The notes beneath the pieces are model-generated. The model was not told the DNA's origin, searched no databases, and saw nothing but the letters and a program-made list of their open reading frames with translations. From Acidobacteriota bacterium (GTDB lineage: Bacteria > Acidobacteriota > Terriglobia > Acidiferrales > UBA7541): a stretch of DNA of 64,000 bases. Positions 44,877 to 52,693 of the stretch are shown here, in pieces (the first letter of the stretch is position 1; the number at the start of each line of letters is the position of its first letter). The stretch is taken from the NCBI GenBank assembly GCA_018268785.1, contig JAFDVY010000005.1:1-64000 (forward strand), written 5' to 3'. Position numbers and translations under genes: made by a program.

Positions 44877-45596
44877 GTGAAGGATAAAGAAAAAAAGCCC
44901 GAAGAAAAACTGACCACCGAGCAGAAGATCCGCCGCGAAATTATCGCGTGGTTTTGGGTCGGCCTGGTTTTTCTTCTCATCAACGGGGCCATCGGCCAGG
45001 CGCGCGTCATCCCGTCTGAGTCCATGGAAAAAACGCTGCTTGTTGGCGATCACCTCATCATGAGCCGCATCGGCTACGACGCGGGCATTCCGTTCACCGA
45101 TATTCACGTTCCACTCTGGCGAAATCCCAAGCGCCAGCAGATCATCATTTTCAAGCCGCCATTCGATCGCAATCAGCCGGATTACGTAAAGCGCGTCATC
45201 GGCTTGCCCGGCGATGTTGTGGATGTTCACGACAATTCCGTCTGGATCAACGGCAAACGCCTCGAAGAACCTTACACCACCGGTCCTTCACGCCCGGCTC
45301 CGCCATCCGCCTACGAAGGCGAGTTCCGGGACAAGGAAAATGTTCTTCCCTACAGAGTGCCGAAGAATTGTTACTTTGCCATGGGCGACAATCGCCAGAA
45401 TTCGCTTGATTCGCGTTTCTGGGGCTGCGTTCCCCGCGAAAACATCATCGGTACGCCAGTCATGATCTACATGTCGCTCGATGCGCCGGAAAGCGCCTGG
45501 CAGCCCGGCAATCTTGGTGCGCGATTCACCGCGTACCTGAACGGAATCCTCCATCCCAGCACGGTTCGCTGGAGGCGCTTGTTCCATATTTTCTAA
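44877..45596 (+). CDS. lepB: Signal peptidase I (copy 2)
   Basis: A 239-residue paralogue of the upstream lepB, starting at a GTG. Catalytic S49 in IPSESMEKTL and K105 in YVKRVIGLPGD are intact, as is GDNRQNSLDSRFWGC. The segment after the Lys (GPSRPAPPSAYEGEF) differs from copy 1, which could alter the substrate groove. This is a recent-looking tandem duplication with both copies active by motif. Confidence 0.95.
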   Translation: MKDKEKKPEEKLTTEQKIRREIIAWFWVGLVFLLINGAIGQARVIPSESMEKTLLVGDHLIMSRIGYDAGIPFTDIHVPLWRNPKRQQIIIFKPPFDRNQPDYVKRVIGLPGDVVDVHDNSVWINGKRLEEPYTTGPSRPAPPSAYEGEFRDKENVLPYRVPKNCYFAMGDNRQNSLDSRFWGCVPRENIIGTPVMIYMSLDAPESAWQPGNLGARFTAYLNGILHPSTVRWRRLFHIF

Positions 45597-45676
45597 GCAG
45601 CTTTTAAGCGGTCTCCCCCTCGCCCGCTGACGCTGTCTGTGTCAAAATTCTCGTCCCCGGAAATGGGTCACACGCC

Positions 45677-46723
45677 ATGAAATACGCCGACGCAGGAGTC
45701 AACATAGCCGTAGCGGATGAAGCCAAGCAGCGCATCCGCCATCTCGCGACGCGTACCTTTACCAATGGAGTTCTCGGCGGCATTGGCAGTTTCGGCGCGC
45801 TCTTTGCGCTGGATATGAAAAAATTCAAGGAACCGATTCTGGTTTCGAGTGCCGATGGCGTCGGCACAAAACTCAAAGTGGCCATCGCCATGAATGTCCA
45901 TTCCACCGTTGGCGGCGATCTTGTCAATCATTGCGTGAACGACATTCTGGTTCAGGGAGCCGAGCCGCTCTTTTTTCTGGACTACCTGGCGCTCGGAAAA
46001 ATGGATCCGCACATCGTTGAACAGCTTGTGGACGGTATGAGCCGCGCTTGCCGCAAAGCAGGCTGTGCGCTGATCGGCGGCGAAACCGCGGAAATGCCTG
46101 GCTTCTACCCGCTCGGCGAATACGATCTTGCCGGTTTTATCGTCGGCGCAGTCGAACGCAAGAAACTTCTCACCGGAAAAAACGTAAAACCCGGCGACAC
46201 ACTTCTCGCACTCCCCGCCGCCGGCCTGCACACCAACGGCTATTCGCTCGCGCGGAAACTCGTTTTCGAGGTCGCCAAACTAAAGCCGGAAACGTACGTA
46301 GCCGAAGTCGGCAACAAAATCGGCCCCGAACTTTTGAAGCCGCATCTCTGCTACGCCCCCGCGCTCAAAAACATTCTCGCCAAGGGCTGGGTGTCCGCAC
46401 TCGCACACATCACTGGCGGCGGCATCCCCGGCAATCTCCCGCGCGTTCTTCCTGCAGGCGTCAAGGCTGTCGTGGACCTCGCCTCCTGGCCCGTTCTACC
46501 GATTTACAAATACCTCGCCAAGGTCGGCAAAATGGATACGGACGGCCTACTTGAATCCTTCAACCTCGGCGTTGGCATGATTCTCGTCGTCCCGCCCGCG
46601 CATATTGCCAAGGTCGAGGCCGATCTAAAGCGACGCCGCGAAAAATTCTTCAACATCGGCCGCATCGAGCGCGGCGACACCGCCAAAGCCCGCGTCGCCT
46701 ACTCCGGCGCATTGAATCTATAG
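45677..46723 (+). CDS. purM: Phosphoribosylaminoimidazole synthetase (AIR synthase)
   Basis: A 348-residue ATP-dependent enzyme that closes the imidazole ring in purine synthesis. Family motifs: MKYADAGVNIAVADEAK, VSSADGVGTKLKVA, GGDLVNHCVNDILVQGAEPL, IGGETAEMPGFYP and GLHTNGYSLAR. Length is normal. It lies 80 bases after the second lepB and ends the run of purine genes. Confidence 0.96.
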   Translation: MKYADAGVNIAVADEAKQRIRHLATRTFTNGVLGGIGSFGALFALDMKKFKEPILVSSADGVGTKLKVAIAMNVHSTVGGDLVNHCVNDILVQGAEPLFFLDYLALGKMDPHIVEQLVDGMSRACRKAGCALIGGETAEMPGFYPLGEYDLAGFIVGAVERKKLLTGKNVKPGDTLLALPAAGLHTNGYSLARKLVFEVAKLKPETYVAEVGNKIGPELLKPHLCYAPALKNILAKGWVSALAHITGGGIPGNLPRVLPAGVKAVVDLASWPVLPIYKYLAKVGKMDTDGLLESFNLGVGMILVVPPAHIAKVEADLKRRREKFFNIGRIERGDTAKARVAYSGALNL

Positions 46724-46851
46724 ACTTGGATTGAAAAAATTGGCTTAAACAGAGACTAATCTCGTCGTCACCCTCAAAAAGCATGCAAATTCCCCGCATT
46801 TTCGTAGTTCATTGAAAATAAGCTACTTCTAGTCGCGTACTAGTGCTCTAC

Positions 46852-46880
46852 TTGACTTCCCCAAAACGCACGCGCAATCT
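46852..46880 (+). promoter_or_regulatory. Candidate promoter for the large SPFH gene
   Basis: TTGACT (46852-46857), 17 bases, then CAATCT (46875-46880), about 75 bases before the ATG at 46957. Just upstream is a small palindrome CTAGT-n5-ACTAG (46829-46843), a possible operator. Confidence 0.4.
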
Positions 46881-46956
46881 CGCGCCTGTCTGAACCATGT
46901 AAACCCCCTTGGACAAGGCAAGCTCAAACGGCGCCCAGCGCCCCGGAGGTGTGTGT

Positions 46957-49029
46957 ATGTCGGTCTTCAATTCAGTTCTTAGTCTGTTCTATGCCTATCC
47001 GCTGCTGGCTCTGCTCCTTGTGCTGGCAGCGGTTATCGTAGTTACGTCGCTCCACAAGATCGGCCCGACCGAAGTCGGCTTGGTTACGAAGCGCTTTTCC
47101 TTCGCCAAGCTCACCAAGGACAATCCCGTGGCGTTCAACGGCGAAGCCGGTTACCAGGCGGACTTGCTCACGCCAGGCCTGCGCTGGAAAACCGTCCTCG
47201 TGTATTCGGTCGAAAAGTACCCGTGGGTTCAGGTTCCAGCCGGAGAAATCGGCGTGGTGATCGCGCAAGTCGGCAACCCGTTGCCAATCGGCGCAAAATC
47301 GGCCGTTTACAAAAAAGAGTTCGCGAACTTTTCCGATCTCCGCAACTTCATCCAGCTTGGAGGCCAGAAGGGTGTGCAACGCCCTGTGCTGCCTCCAGGC
47401 TCGCTCGTCCCGGTGCATCCGGTTGGCTTTCTTGTTGCCACGCGCAGCCGCGTTTACGGCGAGCCGATTTCGCCCGAACTCTGCGCAAAAATGGGCCGGG
47501 GCGGGGAACTGATGCCTGCCTCGCTCGGCCTCAAATCCGAACAGCTCGAACTCGTTCGCATTGAGCCGCAGCCGCGCGGCAAAGACGGTTCCACGCTTGA
47601 CGTCGTAGGCATTGTCACTACTTATGAAGGCGATCCGCTTCCTTCCGGCGATATCGCCAGCCGCCTGGGCGGTTTCGTGGACGTGGAAAAAATGGAGAAC
47701 GACAAAGCAAACGACGCGCAGATTATCGAAGCGCTGCTCGGCAGCAAAAATAACCTGCACAACAACTATCAGGACTTTCAGTCCTTCCTCGATCACGGCG
47801 GCCACATCGGCCTGCAGCACGATCCGCTGCTCTACGGTGCATATGCGCTCAATCCATTTCTTGTCAGCGTGGAAATGGTGCCGATGCTTATCATCAAGCA
47901 GGGCCAGGTCGGCGTGATCAAAGCCTACGTCGGCCTCGCCACGCAGGACACCAGCGGCGATGATTTCAAGTACGGCTCGCTCGTTCGCCCGGGTCATCGC
48001 GGTGTTTGGCAGGAGCCTCTGCGCACCGGCAAATATCCGCTCAACCCGCGCTGCTACGAGCCGGAAATTGTGCCGACAGCTATCCTCAACCTGAACTGGG
48101 CGGATGCGATCAGCGAAGCCCACAATCTCGACGCGCAACTCCAGCAGATCGTCGCGAAGTCGAAGGAAGGGTTCGTCTTCAAAATCGATCTGCAAGTTCA
48201 GATTCATGTGCCGGACACCAAAGCGCCGCGTGTCATCTCCATGGTCGGCACCATGAAAAACCTGGTGAACGAAGTGCTCCAGGCAGCAGTCGGCAATCAC
48301 TTCCGCAATTCGTTGCAGAATATGCCGGCAATCAACTTCATTGAAACGCGCCAGCAGGTGCAGGTCGAAGCCTTCGATCATATTCGCGAACAACTTGAGC
48401 AATATCAGGTGGAAACGAAAGGCGTTTACATCCAGGACGTGATTTTTCCGGAAGACATGGTCACGGTGCTCACGCATCGAGAAATCGCCAACCAGGAAAT
48501 CGAAACGTTCAAAAAACAGCGCGCCGCGCAGGATCAGCGCATCGAGATGGAGCAGGCAAAGGGCACGGCCGACATGCAAGCCGACCTCGCGCGTTCCAAA
48601 GTCGGCGTGGACATCAAGAAGAACAACGCGGACGCGCGCGTCGCGGAAGCCACCGGTGAAGCGGAGTACATTCGCCAGACCGGTACGGCAAAGGGCGCGG
48701 AGGTCGAAGCGGTCGGTCTTGCGCGCGCTCGCGGTTATCGCGCGCAGGTCGAAGCGCTCGGCTCGAACGCCACAGCCATCGTCAACGTCGTCGCGGCTCT
48801 TGCCGAAGGAAAAGCCAAGTTCGTGCCTGATGTTCTCGTAACCGGCGGTGGTAACGGCGGCGGTGCGCTCGATGGACTCGCCGCAACAGCCATGCGCTTC
48901 TTCGGCGGTCCCAGCAATGGCGGCACCGGCGCTTCCGCCAAAGCTCCCGTCACCGCGCTGCCTCCCGACATGGAAGCCGCGCTTGCCAAAATCGCGCCAA
49001 AGCAAAAGGAGCCACCAGCCAAGTCGTAA
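46957..49029 (+). CDS. Large SPFH (flotillin-like) membrane protein
   Basis: A 690-residue protein: N-terminal membrane helix (LLALLLVLAAVIVVTSL), then IGPTEVGLVTKRFSFAKL opening a first SPFH-like part, a second part from about residue 330 (FLVSVEMVPMLIIKQGQVGV), a long helical region (QRIEMEQAKGTADMQADLAR; ATGEAEYIRQTGTAKGAEVE) and a Gly-rich tail. It is about twice the length of ordinary stomatins. The ATG at 46957 follows GGAGG by 7 bases; an earlier start at 46909 lacks one. It is the third SPFH gene in the window and has no adjacent NfeD gene. Confidence 0.88.
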   Translation: MSVFNSVLSLFYAYPLLALLLVLAAVIVVTSLHKIGPTEVGLVTKRFSFAKLTKDNPVAFNGEAGYQADLLTPGLRWKTVLVYSVEKYPWVQVPAGEIGVVIAQVGNPLPIGAKSAVYKKEFANFSDLRNFIQLGGQKGVQRPVLPPGSLVPVHPVGFLVATRSRVYGEPISPELCAKMGRGGELMPASLGLKSEQLELVRIEPQPRGKDGSTLDVVGIVTTYEGDPLPSGDIASRLGGFVDVEKMENDKANDAQIIEALLGSKNNLHNNYQDFQSFLDHGGHIGLQHDPLLYGAYALNPFLVSVEMVPMLIIKQGQVGVIKAYVGLATQDTSGDDFKYGSLVRPGHRGVWQEPLRTGKYPLNPRCYEPEIVPTAILNLNWADAISEAHNLDAQLQQIVAKSKEGFVFKIDLQVQIHVPDTKAPRVISMVGTMKNLVNEVLQAAVGNHFRNSLQNMPAINFIETRQQVQVEAFDHIREQLEQYQVETKGVYIQDVIFPEDMVTVLTHREIANQEIETFKKQRAAQDQRIEMEQAKGTADMQADLARSKVGVDIKKNNADARVAEATGEAEYIRQTGTAKGAEVEAVGLARARGYRAQVEALGSNATAIVNVVAALAEGKAKFVPDVLVTGGGNGGGALDGLAATAMRFFGGPSNGGTGASAKAPVTALPPDMEAALAKIAPKQKEPPAKS

Positions 49030-49043
49030 ACGATGTTTGTACA

Positions 49044-49106
49044 GGCGAATTTACTTCGCCATCTTCTCTCGGTTTCGCAGAGGCCGTGCCCAGCGCGGTC
49101 TCTGCG
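49044..49106 (+). terminator. Stem-loops after the SPFH gene
   Basis: GGCGAA-n5-TTCGCC (49044-49060) is followed by CGCAGAG (49076-49082) pairing with CTCTGCG (49100-49106). They lie between the SPFH stop and the convergent Imm50-like gene. No long U-run follows, so termination is plausible but not certain. Confidence 0.4.
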
Positions 49107-49110
49107 GTTT

Positions 49111-49569
49111 CTATGAAGTTGGTCTACCTCTGTTATCACATGGACGCGCATCAACGACCTCAATGCGGGCACAATGAAATGAAATGCTCATCCCGGTCGC
49201 CGGCTCCATCTCCACCGAGAAATAGGGTGCCAGGCCATCCGCCCGGTTCAGATGTTCAATGAGCAATTCCATGATTGCGTTCTGATGGTTGAATCCTTCC
49301 ATGCGAAAATTGTCGATGTCCCCAAAACGCAGCGTTGCCAAAATGCGATGTTTTCTCGCTGAACCACCAGATGGCTCCGTCGCGTTGGCCCATTCCTTCA
49401 AATCTATGCTAATTGTCAGGACAGGAAGATCGTATCGGCCCTCATCGGGATTCAGATCGCCGCGCGAGAAATGAAGCTCAATCACTTCCGCATCATGAAA
49501 ATCGGGCCAGTGGCCGAAAATATTCGTTAACTTCTCACTTCCTTGAATTAGCGTCTCGATGTTTTTCAC
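49111..49569 (-). CDS. Imm50-like immunity protein (orphan)
   Basis: A 152-residue soluble protein. The N-terminal segment LTNIFGHWPDFHDAEVIELH matches the Imm50 family of contact-toxin immunity proteins (FG-W-P-FHDAEV pattern), and the rest is alternating beta strands (LPVLTISIDLKEW; HRILATLRFGDID). No toxin, Rhs or secretion gene lies next to it; it is between the SPFH gene and a PadR gene. It may protect against toxins of neighbours or have been recruited to another role. Confidence 0.65.
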   Translation of the reverse strand: MKNIETLIQGSEKLTNIFGHWPDFHDAEVIELHFSRGDLNPDEGRYDLPVLTISIDLKEWANATEPSGGSARKHRILATLRFGDIDNFRMEGFNHQNAIMELLIEHLNRADGLAPYFSVEMEPATGMSISFHCARIEVVDARPCDNRGRPTS

Positions 49570-49584
49570 TGTTACCAGTCCCCG

Positions 49585-50163
49585 TCAATAGCTCGCATAC
49601 TCCGGATTCTTTGCCTTTCCCCGGAGTTTCATCTCCTTCTCCACTTTCGCAATCCACTTTAACTCCGTCTCAAACTCCGCAATCATCAGCGTAATCATCC
49701 ACACCGCTTCATGATACGGATGCCCCACTTCCTTGAGCACGCTCTCCAGCGTCTCCCGTTCGCGCGCCAACTCTTTCTCCAAAAACTCGCGCCGCCGCCG
49801 CAATTGCTTTGCAAAAACGCCACGCCTTGCCTGCCAAGACAACGCCATCCAAGTTAAAAACGCTGGTCGTTCTCGCCCTGTAGTCCAATCCTCCCGCTCC
49901 AACGCATCCCCCAAAGCCTCCGTCCCCCGCGCCGTCACCGCATACACCTGCCGCTCCGGTCCTTCCGCGTCTTTCTTGTCCGCCGCCGCTCGCAACATTC
50001 CCAATCGCGCCAATTTTTCCAGCGAGTAGTACACCTGCGGCCGCGAAATCCCGGCCCAATCCTGCACCTCGCGCCGCACCAGTTCCGCGTTTGCCTGATA
50101 TCCATGCATCGGCCGCTCCGCCAGCAAATTCAGCAGCACCAAATCCGCCGTCGTTAGTCCCAC
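49585..50163 (-). CDS. PadR-family transcriptional regulator
   Basis: About 192 residues. A winged-helix domain (LTTADLVLLNLLAERPMHGYQANAELV; SRPQVYYSLEKLARLGML) is followed by a helical dimerisation domain with charged heptads. The GTG at 50163 gives the standard start before LTTADL; the ATG at 50292 would add 43 Arg/Glu-rich residues encoded by bases that look like intergenic sequence and would overlap the Cdd1 gene. A near-perfect palindrome between Cdd1 and the glyoxalase-like gene is its probable operator, so it is likely autoregulated. Confidence 0.85.
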   Translation of the reverse strand: MGLTTADLVLLNLLAERPMHGYQANAELVRREVQDWAGISRPQVYYSLEKLARLGMLRAAADKKDAEGPERQVYAVTARGTEALGDALEREDWTTGRERPAFLTWMALSWQARRGVFAKQLRRRREFLEKELARERETLESVLKEVGHPYHEAVWMITLMIAEFETELKWIAKVEKEMKLRGKAKNPEYASY

Positions 50164-50228
50164 CCCGCCCTTTTCTTTCCTCTTCCGCACTCTGAGTCCT
50201 CTGTGCTCCGATCTCCGTGTCCTCTGAG

Positions 50229-50522
50229 TTAGCTCTTCGCTCTTCTCTTTTGCCCTTGCTTCCTTTTCTCGCTCCACCACCACCATTGGCACTTCTCCAC
50301 AGCCAATCTCGGATTCTTTGCCTGAGCCACCGCAGCCTCAAACGTATCCAGCACGCAAATATCCTGATGCTGCTTCGCCACGCGCCCCAGCTTCGCGTAC
50401 AGCTTCTTTGCATCCTGCTCCGTCAGTTGCGCCACGCTGCGGATCCCCAGCAGCTCAAAATCCCGCAGCATCGCCGGCCCAATCGAGATCAAATCCATCA
50501 GCTTTCGCTCCTTATTTTTCAC
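50229..50522 (-). CDS. Cdd1-like helix-hairpin-helix protein
   Basis: A 97-residue protein. Residues 9-45 (MDLISIGPAMLRDFELLGIRSVAQLTEQDA) form a helix-hairpin-helix like Cdd1 (pathogenicity locus) proteins, followed by KKLYAKLGRVAKQHQDICVLDTFEAAV. The GTG at 50522 has AAGGAGG six bases upstream. It is the first gene after the divergent promoter and precedes padR in the same operon. HhH domains usually bind DNA without sequence preference; the role is unknown. Confidence 0.75.
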   Translation of the reverse strand: MKNKERKLMDLISIGPAMLRDFELLGIRSVAQLTEQDAKKLYAKLGRVAKQHQDICVLDTFEAAVAQAKNPRLAVEKCQWWWWSEKRKQGQKRRAKS

Positions 50523-50532
50523 GAAGTCCTCC

Positions 50533-50573
50533 TTGACACCGCCCTTTATCTCCTCTAGTCTAAATAAGACTAG
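50533..50573. promoter_or_regulatory. Divergent promoters with embedded PadR-type operator
   Basis: CTAGTCT-AAATA-AGACTAG (50555-50573) is a perfect palindrome with 7-base arms. Rightward, TTGACA (50533-50538), 17 bases, TAGTCT (50556-50561) drives the glyoxalase-like gene. Leftward, reading the other strand, TTGCGC (50590-50585), 17 bases, TAGACT (50567-50562) drives cdd1-padR. Both -10 elements lie inside the palindrome, so one bound dimer could block both. Confidence 0.65.
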
Positions 50574-50595
50574 TAGTTAGCGCAAGGAGATTCTC

Positions 50596-50994
50596 ATGAT
50601 CAAGAAACTCACTCCCGTCCTGTTTGTGGAAAAAATCGAACCCGTTCTCCCGTTCTGGACCGAGCACCTCGGCTTCCTCAAGACCGTGGAAGTCCCCGAA
50701 GGCGATCATCTCGGATTCGTAATTCTGCGGCAGGGAACTACCGAAGTGATGTACCAGGCCTATGCCAGCGTGGAGAAAGATATGCCCGCAATCCTGCCCG
50801 ACGTTCGCAAAGGCCCCACATTTCTCTACATTGAAGTCGAAAATCTGAACGCGCTAAAACCCGCATTGGCTTCTGCTGACGTTTACATGACCGAACGAAC
50901 CACGTTCTACGGCTCCCGCGAAATCGGTGTCAAAGATCCCGCCGGCCATTTCCTCACCTTTGCCGAATTCGCCGCCACCGGCCAATCCGCGTGA
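50596..50994 (+). CDS. Glyoxalase/VOC-family protein
   Basis: A 132-residue single-module VOC protein (betaalphabetabetabeta): MIKKLTPVLFVEKIEPVLPFW, LGFLKTVEVPEGDHLGFVIL and GSREIGVKDPAGHFLTFAEF. The metal positions typical of metalloenzymes (His/Glu) are only partly present: DPAGHFLTFAEF supplies a His and a Glu near the C-terminus. Small VOC proteins include resistance proteins that sequester toxic compounds, consistent with control by PadR. AAGGAG precedes the ATG. Confidence 0.82.
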   Translation: MIKKLTPVLFVEKIEPVLPFWTEHLGFLKTVEVPEGDHLGFVILRQGTTEVMYQAYASVEKDMPAILPDVRKGPTFLYIEVENLNALKPALASADVYMTERTTFYGSREIGVKDPAGHFLTFAEFAATGQSA

Positions 50995-50996
50995 CT

Positions 50997-51020
50997 GTAG
51001 CGCAGGCTCTCTTGCCTGCG
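50997..51020 (+). repeat. GTAGCG-palindrome repeat
   Basis: GTAGCG (50997-51002) overlaps CGCAGGC-TCTCTT-GCCTGCG (51001-51020), a perfect 7-bp stem. It sits between the convergent glyoxalase-like and M28 peptidase genes and could terminate either. Nearly the same stem occurs at 54399. Confidence 0.7.
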
Positions 51021-51053
51021 ACAACCCTGCGTTGCCACGGTTCTTGCCGCCGG

Positions 51054-52454
51054 CTACTTCTTGTCTATCGGCGCGCGCCGCACTTCCGGCTGGCTTGCCG
51101 TGGCAATCGACCGCGCGCCGTTCTTTCCGACCGACCGCACAGCAAAAAAATGATTGTCCGTCGAAACGCCTTTCAACGCATGCTCGCCCTCGTCCGTCAC
51201 AAAGTCATAGACGCTCCAGCGCGCTTCCGTCGTCTCGCGCCACAAAATCTCGAACCCCGCGCGTTCTGAATCTTCTTCCGCCGTCCACTTCAATTTCGCG
51301 TCGGGCGTTACCGCTCCGTATAAGCGCACATTCATCGGCGGAGCCGGGGCCAGCGCCAACTGCCGCAGCGCTTCCGCATTGTCCCGCGCCACATTTCCCA
51401 TGAACGCAAAATTCAAATATTTCTCCAGGTCGCCGTACTCCACGCCATTCTCCGTCCGCGGCGTCTGATGCTGATGGTTGTAGTCTTCCAGCGGCTCCGT
51501 AAATCGCACCGCGGGCAATCCCGCCTTATAAAACACGTAATGGTCTCCGCCTCGTCCATAGCGGTCCACGCGGAAAATCATCCGAACCGCATCGCGGCCT
51601 GCAATCTCTTCCACCGCCCGCGCCAATTCCCGCGAAGGGGAATCCGCATCTTCAATTTCGCCGTTTCCAGAAAACACGCGCACACGATGCGGCCCGCCCG
51701 GCGCTGGATCTGCCCCTACAATGTCGTTGTCCATCATCCCACCCACGGTGTAACCCTTTTCCTTAACCCAATCGAGCATATGGTAGCTGCCCAGCAATCC
51801 CTGCTCTTCCCCGGAAAACGCCGCAAAAATAACTGTCGCCCGGCCTCCATGTCCTTCCGCGGCCGCTTTGCTCAATAGCCGCGCCGATTCCAGCATCACT
51901 GCCACTCCCGAAGAATCATCATCCGCTCCGGGCGCATCCGCATTTGGATCCATTACGTCCGAAGGCCGCGAATCGAAATCGCCGTCCACAATGAACACCG
52001 TGTTCGCCAGTTTCGGGTCCGAGCCTTTCAGAATTCCGTATACATTTTCCAGATGCACCGGCTTCCCGCCCGTCCGTTCCGCCATCATTTCAAATTTGTC
52101 TACAACGACCTCCAGTTTCCCGCCGGAGTGCTTTGCAATTTCATTGAATCGCGCCACGATGAAGTCGCGTCCACACCCGGCCCCGCGTTTCGGATCCGTC
52201 CACGAAGAAAGTGTCAGTCGTGTCCCGCAGCTCACCTGCTCGTGAATGATTTCCCGCATCGTTTTTTCGTCGAACGCGCTTCGTGGAATCGCTCCCGCAG
52301 GGCGCGGCAAAATCTTCGGCGTCGAAGCGCCAGACAACGGCTCTCCCGGATCGTGTAGCGTTTTCTCTTGTGCGCGCACCGTACTCGCCACTAACAAGAG
52401 TCCCAGCGCCACTGTTCCAACAGGTACCAACTGCTTCCGATTGCCCAAATTCAT
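51054..52454 (-). CDS. Secreted M28-family metallopeptidase with Fn3-like domain
   Basis: A 466-residue protein with a signal peptide (residues 1-28, ending STVRAQ). The catalytic domain has PGADDDSSGVAVMLE (bridging Asp), FSGEEQGLLGS (Glu pair), DNDIVG, and DYNHQHQTPRT (last His). The first zinc ligand, usually His in GHxDS, appears as D159 in VDGDFDSR, so one metal site may be altered. An Fn3-like domain ends the protein (MNVRLYGAVTPDAKLKW ... NHFFAVRSVGKNG). The ATG at 52454 follows GGAGG; the longer frame lacks one. Confidence 0.85.
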   Translation of the reverse strand: MNLGNRKQLVPVGTVALGLLLVASTVRAQEKTLHDPGEPLSGASTPKILPRPAGAIPRSAFDEKTMREIIHEQVSCGTRLTLSSWTDPKRGAGCGRDFIVARFNEIAKHSGGKLEVVVDKFEMMAERTGGKPVHLENVYGILKGSDPKLANTVFIVDGDFDSRPSDVMDPNADAPGADDDSSGVAVMLESARLLSKAAAEGHGGRATVIFAAFSGEEQGLLGSYHMLDWVKEKGYTVGGMMDNDIVGADPAPGGPHRVRVFSGNGEIEDADSPSRELARAVEEIAGRDAVRMIFRVDRYGRGGDHYVFYKAGLPAVRFTEPLEDYNHQHQTPRTENGVEYGDLEKYLNFAFMGNVARDNAEALRQLALAPAPPMNVRLYGAVTPDAKLKWTAEEDSERAGFEILWRETTEARWSVYDFVTDEGEHALKGVSTDNHFFAVRSVGKNGARSIATASQPEVRRAPIDKK

Positions 52455-52514
52455 TGGTTCCTCCGGGCGTCCGTGTTCCGCGCCGGAGATTCTAGCAAGT
52501 TCCTCCTGCCTTTG

Positions 52515-52538
52515 TAGCGCCCTCCCTTCAGGGCGGCC
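52515..52538 (+). repeat. Degenerate GTAGCG-palindrome repeat
   Basis: GTAGCG (52515-52520) runs into GCCCTCCCTTCAGGGCGGC, an imperfect inverted repeat with the CT-TC-AG centre. It lies upstream of the M28 gene, in the 239-base region shared with the divergent GWxTD gene. Nothing else was seen in that region. Confidence 0.55.
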
Positions 52539-52693
52539 AACTTTGCGATTTCGCGTTCGCAACTTATTTCCCCCGCCTCGTTGCTAGGCAACCTTACGCC
52601 ACCGCTCCGAGTCTGACTTCACCATTGGGCGGTCCTCGTCACGTTTCTAGCCGGTTGGTCGTGCGCCCCAAGTCCTGTCTTTGAGGTGTTGCC

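Noticed and set aside
46972-49005. A 677-residue open frame on the minus strand opposite the large SPFH gene
   Set aside because: It is the complement of a gene with clear SPFH motifs and a good ribosome-binding site; its own translation has no recognisable domain and is His/Arg/Phe-rich, as expected for an antisense shadow in GC-rich DNA.
50164-50292. N-terminal extension of the PadR protein from an ATG at 50292
   Set aside because: It is Arg/Glu-rich, overlaps the Cdd1 gene and comes from repetitive-looking bases; the GTG at 50163 gives the family start.
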